From a virus, in IMG/VR virus record IMGVR_UViG_3300030107_004286, positions 1-32,596 of that record: DNA of 32,596 nucleotides. The stretch is one strand, 5' to 3'. The notes beneath the pieces are model-generated. The model did no database searches. It was not told where the DNA came from and worked only from the letters and a program-made list of their open reading frames with translations. A program made the position numbers and the translations under genes. Shown here in pieces: positions 1-5,132 of this stretch (the first letter of the stretch is position 1; each line of letters opens with the position of its first letter).

Positions 1-6
1 ATTATA

Positions 7-82
7 ATGTTAATAACTAATATTATAACCCTTATATTTGGACTCTGAGATATAGCAGTCCTATCCCTAAACTTTATATTTA
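7..82. repeat. Left copy of 76-base terminal direct repeat
   Basis: Bases 7-82 are identical to 32521-32596. Just outside, the two copies differ by a 4-base AT insertion (attataat-gttaat here against attataatatatgttaat at the right end). This indicates a circular or circularly permuted genome assembled with a small overlap; the mismatch is either an assembly or read slip in an AT run or real population variation. Confidence 0.9.
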
Positions 83-257
83 GAGATGACTGCTATTATA
101 ACCCTCACATTGTGGATCTTCGCATAGCTTATAATATTTTCAAGGTTTACAGGTCTATTATAATTCGTCCTAACCTTTGAAGCTGTGTAAACAATCCCTT
201 TTGGTAGCTTCTTTTATAATTGTTATCGCCAAAAGTAATTACCCAAACCAATAACAA
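40..257 (+). promoter_or_regulatory. Chain of inverted repeats; putative structured RNA or attenuator
   Basis: Read directly: a hairpin at 52-96 pairs 52-60 with 88-96 perfectly and 63-71 with 79-87 with one mismatch, leaving a 7-base loop. A competing stem pairs 40-44 with 57-61, so the two cannot coexist. Further downstream, complementary arms interleave: 142-147/172-177, 145-151/186-192, 179-184/206-211, 198-204/229-235 and 220-226/251-257. Each 3' arm lies beyond the next 5' arm, as in pseudoknots or switching structures. The first hairpin is too long to be chance; single 6-7 base pairings in AT-rich DNA could be. Function unknown. Confidence 0.5.
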
Positions 258-278
258 GGATTATAATATAAACAAACA

Positions 279-315
279 TTATAATTATAAACAAACTATT
301 TCTTATAATTATAAA
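279..315. repeat. Two copies of palindrome TTATAATTATAA, 24 bases apart
   Basis: The 13-mer TTATAATTATAAA occurs at 279-291 and 303-315. Its first 12 bases are a perfect palindrome. Partial versions lie upstream (about 157, 214 and 261). The spacing is a little over two helical turns, so proteins bound to both would be on nearly the same face. Candidate operator or iteron pair near the Cro-like gene, but low-complexity AT sequence makes this weak evidence. Confidence 0.35.
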
Positions 316-330
316 TAAATAAAATAAATG

Positions 331-366
331 TTGCATAAATGAAATATCCATTATAGATTTATGCAA
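331..366 (+). promoter_or_regulatory. Palindromic operator overlapping a promoter for the Cro-like gene
   Basis: A perfect 10-base inverted repeat, TTGCATAAAT at 331-340 and ATTTATGCAA at 357-366, is separated by 16 bases. The left arm contains a -35-like TTGCAT (331-336), and 17 bases later TAGATT (354-359) can serve as -10, so the palindrome covers the whole core promoter. Transcription would begin about 366, leaving a leader of about 20 bases with a GGAG site before the ATG at 387. The layout fits autoregulation by the HTH protein encoded next. Binding is inferred, not shown. Confidence 0.55.
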
Positions 367-386
367 AGAATATATGGAGATTATAA

Positions 387-605
387 ATGAATAACATAAA
401 AAAAATTATAAAAGAAAAGAGAATACGACAGACTGAAATATGTGAGGCTCTTGACATTAATGAAAGTGTTTTATCTTTGATCATAAGTGGAAAGAGAAAG
501 CCAAACCAAGAAAGGCTTAGAGCCTTAGCTAAATATTTAAAAGTCAGTATAAAAGACTTATATCCAAATGTAGAAGTAAAACGAATAAACTATTATTATA
601 TATAG
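387..605 (+). CDS. Cro/C1-type (XRE) helix-turn-helix regulator
   Basis: A 72-residue protein that is almost entirely one HTH_3/XRE domain. The helix-turn-helix runs about residues 15-40 (RQTEICEALDINESVLSLII, then SGKRKP before the next helix), with the usual following helices ending at DLYPN near residue 60. It is the size of a Cro-like repressor without a C-terminal dimerisation or cleavage domain. It is preceded by GGAG and by a perfect palindrome that overlaps the probable promoter, so it probably represses its own early transcript. Without an integrase in the window, it need not be a lysogeny repressor. Confidence 0.85.
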   Translation: MNNIKKIIKEKRIRQTEICEALDINESVLSLIISGKRKPNQERLRALAKYLKVSIKDLYPNVEVKRINYYYI

Positions 606-616
606 GAGAATAAAGA

Positions 617-1228
617 ATGATACAAGAAATATGGAATAAATTATCTGCAATAGATGTTAATAAACATAAGAAAAAAAGAGGGCAATTTGATTATTTGCCT
701 TGGAATGTTGCTATATCTACTCTAATGGAGCATTATCCTAATGTAAATTATGATTTCTTACATTATACTGATAATAATGGTATGGTTAAGGATTATATTG
801 TTGCACCTGACGGCTCTTGTTCTGTTGAATGTGTGGTTACTATAAATGAGATAACCAAAAAAATGTGGTTAGCAGTTACTGATTATAATAATAAAGCAAT
901 TAAAAATCCAAGTTCAGTAGATATAGCTAATACTAAAATGAGATGTTTAACTAAATGTATTGCGACTGGCTTCGGATTAGGTTGGTATATATATCTTGGC
1001 GATGCCTTACCACAAGAAGATACTCCAGAATTTTATACTGAGCAACAAACTGCTAAATATGATGAGTATAAAAACCATAAAGTTTTTGATGGATTACGAC
1101 AAAAGAAAAAACAAGAACTATCAAAACTATTAACAGACAATAACAATTCTTATAAAGTATATCAAGACTTTTTAGATGAGATGAAAAAAGATATTGATAA
1201 ATTTGAAGAATTAGATGGGATATTTTAA
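617..1228 (+). CDS. Single-strand annealing protein, Sak3 (DUF1071) family
   Basis: 203 residues. The first 140 match the Sak3/DUF1071 pattern: an N-terminal KLSAIDVNKHKKKRG, a YLPWNVAI segment, a central beta region with VTINEITKKMWLAV, the characteristic DYNNKAIKNP block near residue 90, and an IANTKMRCLTKCIA segment followed by GLGWYIYLGDALPQ. This family anneals complementary single strands during phage recombination and replication. The C-terminal 60 residues are charged and helical. An SSB-tail protein and a Holliday-junction-type nuclease follow in the same operon, which supports a recombination module. The stop overlaps the next start (ATGA-type coupling). Confidence 0.85.
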   Translation: MIQEIWNKLSAIDVNKHKKKRGQFDYLPWNVAISTLMEHYPNVNYDFLHYTDNNGMVKDYIVAPDGSCSVECVVTINEITKKMWLAVTDYNNKAIKNPSSVDIANTKMRCLTKCIATGFGLGWYIYLGDALPQEDTPEFYTEQQTAKYDEYKNHKVFDGLRQKKKQELSKLLTDNNNSYKVYQDFLDEMKKDIDKFEELDGIF

Positions 1229-1425
1229 TGAAATGGATAGAAGAACATAGAGCAATATGCGATAAAGACGAAGATACTTGTGAACAATGTTATCATATAG
1301 GAGAATCATTATGGGCATTATCACAAGCACAAGAAGAAATAGATCAAAAGAAAAACCAACCTAAACCTAAACCTCAGACTAAACTCACTTATAATTATAG
1401 GTTAAGAGAATGGAGAAATGAATGA
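1228..1425 (+). CDS. Small hypothetical protein with CxxC pair
   Basis: 65 residues, start overlapping the last base of the annealing-protein stop. It contains three cysteines in CDKDEDTCEQC (about residues 11-21), a helical middle, and a proline/lysine stretch (NQPKPKPQTK) followed by a basic C-terminus. No family recognised. Tight coupling to the genes on both sides and use of the same strand argue that it is expressed. Confidence 0.6.
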   Translation: MKWIEEHRAICDKDEDTCEQCYHIGESLWALSQAQEEIDQKKNQPKPKPQTKLTYNYRLREWRNE

Positions 1426-1565
1426 AGAATGAATTGTTAATATCAGAAATTCAAGCAGAGTGTAAAGATTTTGCAGATAAAGTTATGGACATTTATAAAG
1501 ATTATGGTATAATGATAGAGTTTAGCGTTTATGATCCAGAAGAAATGAGAAAAAATTGTGAATAG
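1422..1565 (+). CDS. Small acidic hypothetical protein
   Basis: 47 residues from ATG at 1422, overlapping the previous stop by 4 bases (ATGA), and overlapping the next GTG start by 8 bases. Predicted mostly helical (ISEIQAECKDFADKVMDIYK). No recognised family. Supported only by operon position and the tight overlaps. Confidence 0.55.
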   Translation: MKNELLISEIQAECKDFADKVMDIYKDYGIMIEFSVYDPEEMRKNCE

Positions 1566-1722
1566 TCTTGACGAAATTATAGAAGAACTTGACTACCACC
1601 TGCTTTGGTATAAATGGTTTAGTAAATATCCACCAAACAAAGAAATAGTTAAGTATAATAAAATGAGTAAATCCGAACAAATGGATTTTCTAAAACAAAA
1701 GGAGAAAGAAAATGGAAAATAA
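1558..1722 (+). CDS. Small hypothetical protein with GTG start
   Basis: 54 residues from GTG at 1558. Aromatic-rich N-terminal half (YHLLWYKWFSKYPP) then a helical charged tail. It overlaps the upstream ORF by 8 bases and the SSB-like gene by 11 bases; its 3' end carries the AGGAG site for that gene. No family recognised. The non-ATG start lowers certainty. Confidence 0.45.
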   Translation: MNSLDEIIEELDYHLLWYKWFSKYPPNKEIVKYNKMSKSEQMDFLKQKEKENGK

Positions 1723-1927
1723 AGATATGACTGGTGTATTATTTATGGTGGAAGATAGAGCCTCAGATAAACACCCTAACCTTACAGGCAATGTACTTAT
1801 AAAAGGCGAGAAGTATTATATCTCGGCTTGGACTAATACTGCTAAAGAAAGTGGTAAAAAGTATATTAGACTTATACTAAATGAAGAACAAAAACAAACC
1901 AAAACGGATAGCGATTTGCCGTTTTAA
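1712..1927 (+). CDS. Mini single-stranded-DNA-binding-like protein with SSB-type tail
   Basis: 71 residues. The body (TGVLFMVEDRASDKHPNLTG, then KYYISAWTNTAKESGKKYI) resembles short phage OB-like proteins that are usually unannotated. The protein ends in DSDLPF, very close to the acidic-aromatic tip (DDDIPF) that bacterial SSB uses to recruit repair and replication partners. Its position two small genes after the annealing protein fits ssDNA binding or partner recruitment. The tail is seen directly; the OB fold and ssDNA binding are inferred. A good AGGAG site lies 8 bases upstream. Confidence 0.6.
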   Translation: MENKDMTGVLFMVEDRASDKHPNLTGNVLIKGEKYYISAWTNTAKESGKKYIRLILNEEQKQTKTDSDLPF

Positions 1928-1942
1928 GAAAGGGGTTAAAGA

Positions 1943-2212
1943 ATGGTAAGAACTACATCAATAATTGCTTATAATGACTTAAAATTAAGTGGTAAGCAAC
2001 CTACTCAAAAACAAATCATCTTAAACACTTTAAGGGATAATAAAGAACCTATGAGTTTACAGGAGATTTGTGATAGAACTAACTTTCAGATAAATGCAGT
2101 AAGTGGTAGAGTTAATGACTTAAAGAAAGCAAATCAAGTTGTTGAAGCCCCCACTCGTAAATGTAGTATAACTAGAAAAACAATAACTCCAGTTAGGGCA
2201 TTACGATTCTAA
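1943..2212 (+). CDS. Winged-helix DNA-binding protein
   Basis: 89 residues. Residues about 20-75 form a winged-helix pattern: PTQKQIILNTLRDNKEPMSL, a recognition-helix region ICDRTNFQINAVSGRVNDLK, then a wing (NQVVEAPTRKCSITRKT). Such proteins in phage replication modules can be origin-binding or regulatory. AGGGG lies about 8 bases upstream of the ATG, and its stop overlaps the next start, coupling it to the replication-type protein. Exact role unknown. Confidence 0.65.
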   Translation: MVRTTSIIAYNDLKLSGKQPTQKQIILNTLRDNKEPMSLQEICDRTNFQINAVSGRVNDLKKANQVVEAPTRKCSITRKTITPVRALRF

Positions 2213-2685
2213 TGGAGATAGCAATCAGAGAAAAAGGTAAAGTTCGTTGGGTTAAACTTGATAAAGTAATAAGCAAATTTATTAATAAAAAGGCAACCAC
2301 TTTGCCTCTTTCCTCTGATAAAGATTTTGAAAGATTCTGGACACTATATGGAAAGAAAACCACGAAGAAGCAAAGTCTCGCTTATTGGAAAAAACATATT
2401 ACAAAAGATTTAATACCAAAGATTATGAACCATACAAAGAATTATATTAAAGATAGAGAGAGAGTTTACAGATTGGATCCAATTAGATATTTAAAGAGAG
2501 CAACTTGGGAAGACGAGATTATATCTGATAGTAAAGAATATGAAAATTATAGATTAGATACAAGAGGAGCATCAAGATTTGGTTATTGTTCAAAATGTGG
2601 AGATACTTATTTCGGAGGGATTAAGACTATCCACTTAGAAGAAACTAAATGTTGTAATGCTAAGGTCTTAACAAAAAGAGGATAA
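2212..2685 (+). CDS. Replication-initiation-like protein with C-terminal zinc ribbon
   Basis: 157 residues. Residues about 35-100 carry the pattern found at the C-terminus of phage replication (O-like or DnaD-type) proteins: FERFWTLYGKKTTKKQSLAY then WKKHI, a helix of KIMNHTKNYIKDRE, and a closing RYLKRATWEDE. A second part (about 120-150) has CSKCGDTYFGG and CC, a probable zinc ribbon. Likely loads host replication proteins or binds the origin; no helicase or primase motif is present. The O-like block is usually preceded by an N-terminal DNA-binding domain; here the preceding gene supplies one, as if the two were split. Confidence 0.6.
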   Translation: MEIAIREKGKVRWVKLDKVISKFINKKATTLPLSSDKDFERFWTLYGKKTTKKQSLAYWKKHITKDLIPKIMNHTKNYIKDRERVYRLDPIRYLKRATWEDEIISDSKEYENYRLDTRGASRFGYCSKCGDTYFGGIKTIHLEETKCCNAKVLTKRG

Positions 2686-2686
2686 A

Positions 2687-2821
2687 ATGGAATTATATAT
2701 TGATTCTGAAAAACTAAAGATAGCTATACAAGGATTACAGGCGATTATAGAAGAAGCAGTTGAAAATTCGCCTTCAAGAAATATAGCCGAAAAAACTTTA
2801 GAAGAAATTAATAACTTATAG
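2687..2821 (+). CDS. 44-residue acidic helical protein
   Basis: ATG at 2687, one base after the previous stop, to TAG at 2821. The peptide is almost all amphipathic helix (LKIAIQGLQAIIEEAVEN, then AEKTLEEINNL). No family recognised. Its stop codon sits at the base of the hairpin element that follows. Confidence 0.5.
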   Translation: MELYIDSEKLKIAIQGLQAIIEEAVENSPSRNIAEKTLEEINNL

Positions 2822-2880
2822 GGCAGGTAACATCCGAGTCTCGCACACTCACTTTCTCCCTCCTTAGAGATACTTGCCCT
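2820..2880 (+). promoter_or_regulatory. Intergenic stem-loop with anti-Shine-Dalgarno-like loop
   Basis: Bases 2820-2829 pair with 2871-2880 (10 pairs, one G-U), enclosing about 40 bases that include the pyrimidine run TTCTCCCT at 2854-2861. This patch is GC-richer than its surroundings and cannot be coding in frame with its neighbours. The loop could pair with the AGGAG site before the gene at 2898, giving a translational switch, or the element could be an RNA end-processing signal. A similar element lies at 3939-4008. Confidence 0.4.
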
Positions 2881-2897
2881 CCAAATTAGGAGTATAA

Positions 2898-3119
2898 ATG
2901 AAAAGAAAATGCCCACGATGTAAAATGCCTAAAAATAAAGAACAATGGGCAGATGGTGGTTGGACTAACACAACTTACTGCAAGGAATGTCAGAAATATT
3001 ATAATAATATAAAAAGAAACAAAGCACAAGAAAAGATTATGAAAGCAACAAACAATGGTAAATGTTGGTGGGTATTACAAAGCATAAATGCTCAAAGACA
3101 CTCTAGGAAGGAAGAATAA
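2898..3119 (+). CDS. Small zinc-ribbon protein
   Basis: 73 residues. Two CxxC pairs, CPRC at residues 5-8 and CKEC near 28-31, separated by a tryptophan-containing loop, form a classic zinc ribbon. A basic helix (YYNNIKRNKAQEKIMKA) follows. The arrangement resembles the short recombination-endonuclease-VII-like or HNH-related zinc proteins of phages, but the nuclease residues are not evident. AGGAG lies 7 bases upstream; the last base of the stop overlaps the next start. Confidence 0.65.
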   Translation: MKRKCPRCKMPKNKEQWADGGWTNTTYCKECQKYYNNIKRNKAQEKIMKATNNGKCWWVLQSINAQRHSRKEE

Positions 3120-3424
3120 TGCCGAACAAAAGCAAAGCTAAAGGAAATAGATTTGAAAGAGAAATAGTAGATGCCGTTGAATTGCACGAAGTTAAATGTG
3201 TTCGTGCTTGGGGGAGCAACGGCAGAGCATTAGGTTGTCACGAAGAAGTAGATATTTTAATTGATGATGATATTAAGGTTCAGGCGAAAGTAAGAAAGGC
3301 TTTGCCGAAATGGATCAAACCCTCTGAAGAAGTAGATATACAAGTAATAAAAGAGGATAGAGGCAAGATTTATGTAGTACAAGAATTGAATGATTGGTTA
3401 GTTAATTTAAAGGAGAAAAAATGA
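3119..3424 (+). CDS. PDDEXK-type Holliday-junction resolvase-like nuclease
   Basis: 101 residues. N-terminal KAKGNRFEREIVDAVE carries the conserved Glu of the core, RAWGSNGRALG is the glycine loop, EEVDILID supplies the catalytic Asp, and KVQAKVRKALPKW the Q-x-K motif of the active site. This order and length match the phage/archaeal Hjc-like PDDEXK nucleases that cut branched DNA. It likely acts on recombination or packaging intermediates together with the annealing protein upstream. Start ATG overlaps the previous stop by one base, and its own stop overlaps the next ATG. Confidence 0.8.
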   Translation: MPNKSKAKGNRFEREIVDAVELHEVKCVRAWGSNGRALGCHEEVDILIDDDIKVQAKVRKALPKWIKPSEEVDIQVIKEDRGKIYVVQELNDWLVNLKEKK

Positions 3425-3681
3425 CATTATTTATAGACACACAAACAGATGATAAAAGTATAACAGAAGTTTTGTTATCAGATAATAATTGGTATAAAGT
3501 AAAAAGTCAAACTTATTGTATGAATGATGCTTTAGAAATAGGTTATTATGATAGTGATAACGAAAAATACTACCAACAAACAGATTTGGGGGAAGGTTTT
3601 GCATTTTCGTTAAAAGATGGTTCTGTTATTTATTGTAGACTTTCTGAAATAAAAGCATTTAAGATTAAGTATAAAAAATGA
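3421..3681 (+). CDS. Hypothetical acidic protein
   Basis: 86 residues, start overlapping the nuclease stop by 4 bases (ATGA). Rich in Asp, Tyr and Lys, with alternating beta-like segments (EVLLSDNNWYKV, YYQQTDLGEGFAFSLKDGSV, IYCRLSEIKAFKI). No family recognised. Part of the same translationally coupled chain. Confidence 0.6.
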   Translation: MTLFIDTQTDDKSITEVLLSDNNWYKVKSQTYCMNDALEIGYYDSDNEKYYQQTDLGEGFAFSLKDGSVIYCRLSEIKAFKIKYKK

Positions 3682-3947
3682 AAGTATATGATAAAATATG
3701 GAACTATTCTCTTGATGATATACCAAATATTAATGATAAAATAATGATATGTCAGCACAACCAAGATAATGATTTTCCTTATTTAGTTGAAGATATAAAA
3801 TATGAAAAAAGAGATGATTATAATTTTTACATAGCAAGAGGAAGACAACTTAAAAAAAATGGACAAATTAGAAGGTTTGCAGATTTTGAAATAGAATTTG
3901 AATTATATTTTACTGACAAACCAAAAGATGAATTTATAAAGAGATAG
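3678..3947 (+). CDS. Hypothetical acidic protein
   Basis: 89 residues, start overlapping the preceding stop by 4 bases. Composition is similar to the previous gene (many Asp, Tyr, Lys), with two beta-rich blocks (IMICQHNQDNDFPYLVED and FADFEIEFELYFTD). No family recognised. Its TAG lies inside the 5' arm of the stem that closes the following intergenic RNA-like element. Confidence 0.6.
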   Translation: MKVYDKIWNYSLDDIPNINDKIMICQHNQDNDFPYLVEDIKYEKRDDYNFYIARGRQLKKNGQIRRFADFEIEFELYFTDKPKDEFIKR

Positions 3948-4008
3948 GTGGTAGGTTTTTATTCATTCTCCCTGCCTTTGGTACACCCCTTTCGGTACAC
4001 TATCTCTT
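3939..4008 (+). promoter_or_regulatory. Three-way-junction-like intergenic element
   Basis: A perfect 9-base stem pairs 3939-3947 with 4000-4008. Inside it, 3950-3955 pairs with 3971-3976 (one G-U), with TTCTCCCT at 3966-3973 in and next to the loop, and GGTAC occurs twice (about 3980 and 3994) and can pair through GTAC. The shape, position just after a stop codon and the CTCCCT tract parallel the element at 2820-2880, suggesting the same type of RNA regulator. Function inferred only. Confidence 0.4.
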
Positions 4009-4022
4009 AAAATTGGAGAATT

Positions 4023-4163
4023 ATGATTTCACACGAATTAGCACAGATTTGGATAACAAGTGACGGCAAGAGATTCTTAACTAAAGATGAAGCCGTTAAA
4101 CACGAAGAAACAATTCAACCTACTATAACTGAACAATGGTTGGATAGATTAAAAGGAGAATAA
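4023..4163 (+). CDS. Small hypothetical protein
   Basis: 46 residues from ATG at 4023 with a GGAG site 7 bases upstream. Sequence is a short beta unit (QIWITSDGKRFLTKDEAVKH) then a helix (ITEQWLDRLKGE). The pattern W-x-T-x-DG-x-x-F-x-x-x-x-EA is common in small phage proteins of unknown role. Abuts the next start directly. Confidence 0.55.
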   Translation: MISHELAQIWITSDGKRFLTKDEAVKHEETIQPTITEQWLDRLKGE

Positions 4164-4289
4164 ATGAATGTAGATGTTAAGAGCCTTATAATAGGTATGT
4201 TAATTATAATAGCATTATTAGTATTAACTGGATTCGGTGGTGGTCTTGGTTCATCGCCTTATAATCCATTATATGTAAAGGTGGTTTAA
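4164..4289 (+). CDS. 41-residue single-pass membrane protein
   Basis: ATG immediately follows the previous TAA. One clear hydrophobic helix (LIIGMLIIIALLVLTGFGGG, about residues 7-26) then a short polar tail. First of three consecutive one-helix membrane peptides. Role unknown; possibilities include inner-membrane modification during infection or superinfection exclusion. Confidence 0.55.
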   Translation: MNVDVKSLIIGMLIIIALLVLTGFGGGLGSSPYNPLYVKVV

Positions 4290-4290
4290 T

Positions 4291-4410
4291 ATGGAAATTA
4301 TATTTACAACATTATTAGCTACGATTGGTGTGTTTCTCATAGCAGGGATCATCATAGAATCAATAGAAAAGTATTTCGATATTAAAGAGAGGTTTAATAA
4401 TGAAGGTTAA
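4291..4410 (+). CDS. 39-residue single-pass membrane protein
   Basis: ATG one base after the preceding stop, with an upstream AAAGG site in the previous gene. Hydrophobic residues 3-22 (IIFTTLLATIGVFLIAGIII) form a membrane helix, followed by a charged amphipathic tail (ESIEKYFDIKERFNNEG). Overlaps the next gene by 11 bases. No family recognised. Confidence 0.55.
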   Translation: MEIIFTTLLATIGVFLIAGIIIESIEKYFDIKERFNNEG

Positions 4411-4522
4411 TTGGGTTAATTTCCTTATATATTTAGGTATGATAATATTGGGAACATTATTTTGGTGGTGGGTTATAAAATACCTATGTATAGTTATAGC
4501 TTGGTTAATGATGTGCCTATGA
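4400..4522 (+). CDS. 40-residue Trp-rich membrane protein
   Basis: ATG at 4400 with AGAGG upstream, in a different frame from the gene it overlaps. Nearly all hydrophobic, with WWW near residues 22-24 (LGTLFWWWVIKY) and a second hydrophobic part (CIVIAWLMMCL) reaching the C-terminus. Its TGA overlaps the ATG of the HNH gene (ATGA), which supports it as a translated gene. Confidence 0.5.
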   Translation: MKVNWVNFLIYLGMIILGTLFWWWVIKYLCIVIAWLMMCL

Positions 4523-4785
4523 ACACTAAGGATTATATTAAATATATAAAATCTAAACATTGTTTGGTATGTGGTGGTTCGCCTGTAGATGCAGACCACC
4601 AAGATACAATAGGTATGGGTGGCGATAGAAAAAAACAATCTATTAAAGACTTTACTTGCATACCATTGTGCCGTAAACACCACACAGAAAGACATAACAT
4701 AGGTTCTTTTCAATTTGAACACAAACATAGCCTTAACCTATGGAAAGAAGCTTTTTATTTATTAAGGGGGTATTTCGCAGAATGA
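4519..4785 (+). CDS. HNH nuclease, Ref/DUF968-like
   Basis: 88 residues from ATG at 4519, chosen over in-frame upstream ATG codons (4462, 4486) because it overlaps the previous stop as ATGA, as elsewhere in this operon. Zinc ligands CLVCGG near the start and CIPLCRKHH near residue 55 frame the HNH core: DADHQDTIGMGG (first His), then CRKHHTERHNIGSFQFE. The DHQ...GMGG...PLC-x-x-HH pattern is that of the DUF968 group, which includes the RecA-dependent phage P1 nuclease Ref. Likely an accessory nuclease in recombination. Confidence 0.75.
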   Translation: MNTKDYIKYIKSKHCLVCGGSPVDADHQDTIGMGGDRKKQSIKDFTCIPLCRKHHTERHNIGSFQFEHKHSLNLWKEAFYLLRGYFAE

Positions 4786-5132
4786 AATTCGCAGGTAAAG
4801 TAAAGAATGGAAAATTAACACTTGATGATAATCTTGGATTTAAGGACTACTTATATCTAATTGAGGGTGATGTTCACCTAGAGATAAAACCTGCCGAAAA
4901 GGTGCGTTCTCCACAACAAAATGCTTACTACAGGGTTATAATTAGGATATTATCTAAAGAATTAGGTTATACTGAACAAGAAATGCACGAAACTATCAAA
5001 GAAAAATATGATATTGGATCTACTAAACAATTATCTGTAGAAGAATTTACTGAACTTATTGAGATAATCAAAAGATGGGCAGTAATAGATATGGGTATTG
5101 TTCTACCTAATGCTAGGCAACCTCATCAATAG
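4782..5132 (+). CDS. NinB/Orf-like recombination accessory protein (probable)
   Basis: 116 residues from ATG at 4782, which overlaps the HNH stop (ATGA). After a beta-rich N-terminus (MKFAGKVKNGKLTLDD) comes RSPQQNAYYRVIIRILSKEL, GYTEQEMHETIKEKYDIGST, LSVEEFTELIEIIKRWAVID, ending GIVLPNARQP. The RS-x-QQN start and the following four helices are typical of a widespread phage family related to lambda NinB (Orf), a recombination mediator. Family assignment is from pattern memory. It is the last gene of the + arm and its end overlaps the converging late operon by 20 bases. Confidence 0.55.
   Translation: MKFAGKVKNGKLTLDDNLGFKDYLYLIEGDVHLEIKPAEKVRSPQQNAYYRVIIRILSKELGYTEQEMHETIKEKYDIGSTKQLSVEEFTELIEIIKRWAVIDMGIVLPNARQPHQ

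Larger units (their letters stand above)
1..386. other. Non-coding, structured, AT-rich leader before the early genes
   Basis: No credible coding sequence on either strand. The stretch follows the zinc-ribbon gene that closes the circle (ends at 32527, equivalent to base 13) and precedes the Cro-like gene. It holds a long hairpin (52-96), a 12-base direct repeat (21-32 and 94-105), several interleaved inverted repeats (142-257), two copies of a 12-base palindrome (279-290, 303-314) and an operator-like palindrome (331-366). The motif TTATAA recurs about ten times. It could be the leader of the early transcript, a non-coding RNA, an origin, or several of these. The structure is read directly; any role is inferred. 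Confidence 0.7.

Noticed and set aside
1-386. CRISPR array from the repeated TTATAA words
   Set aside because: No regular repeat-spacer pattern or constant spacer length exists; the words are simply AT-rich repeats.
387-605. Lysogeny repressor
   Set aside because: The protein lacks a cleavage or dimerisation domain and the window has no integrase or excisionase, so only a Cro-like regulator can be claimed.
2668-2916. An 82-residue - strand open frame
   Set aside because: It spans a coding ORF and the stem-loop element on the + strand and has no ribosome site or motif.
4360-4728. A 122-residue open frame on the - strand
   Set aside because: It lies opposite the membrane-peptide and HNH genes, which have overlaps and motifs; its composition is that of an antisense shadow.
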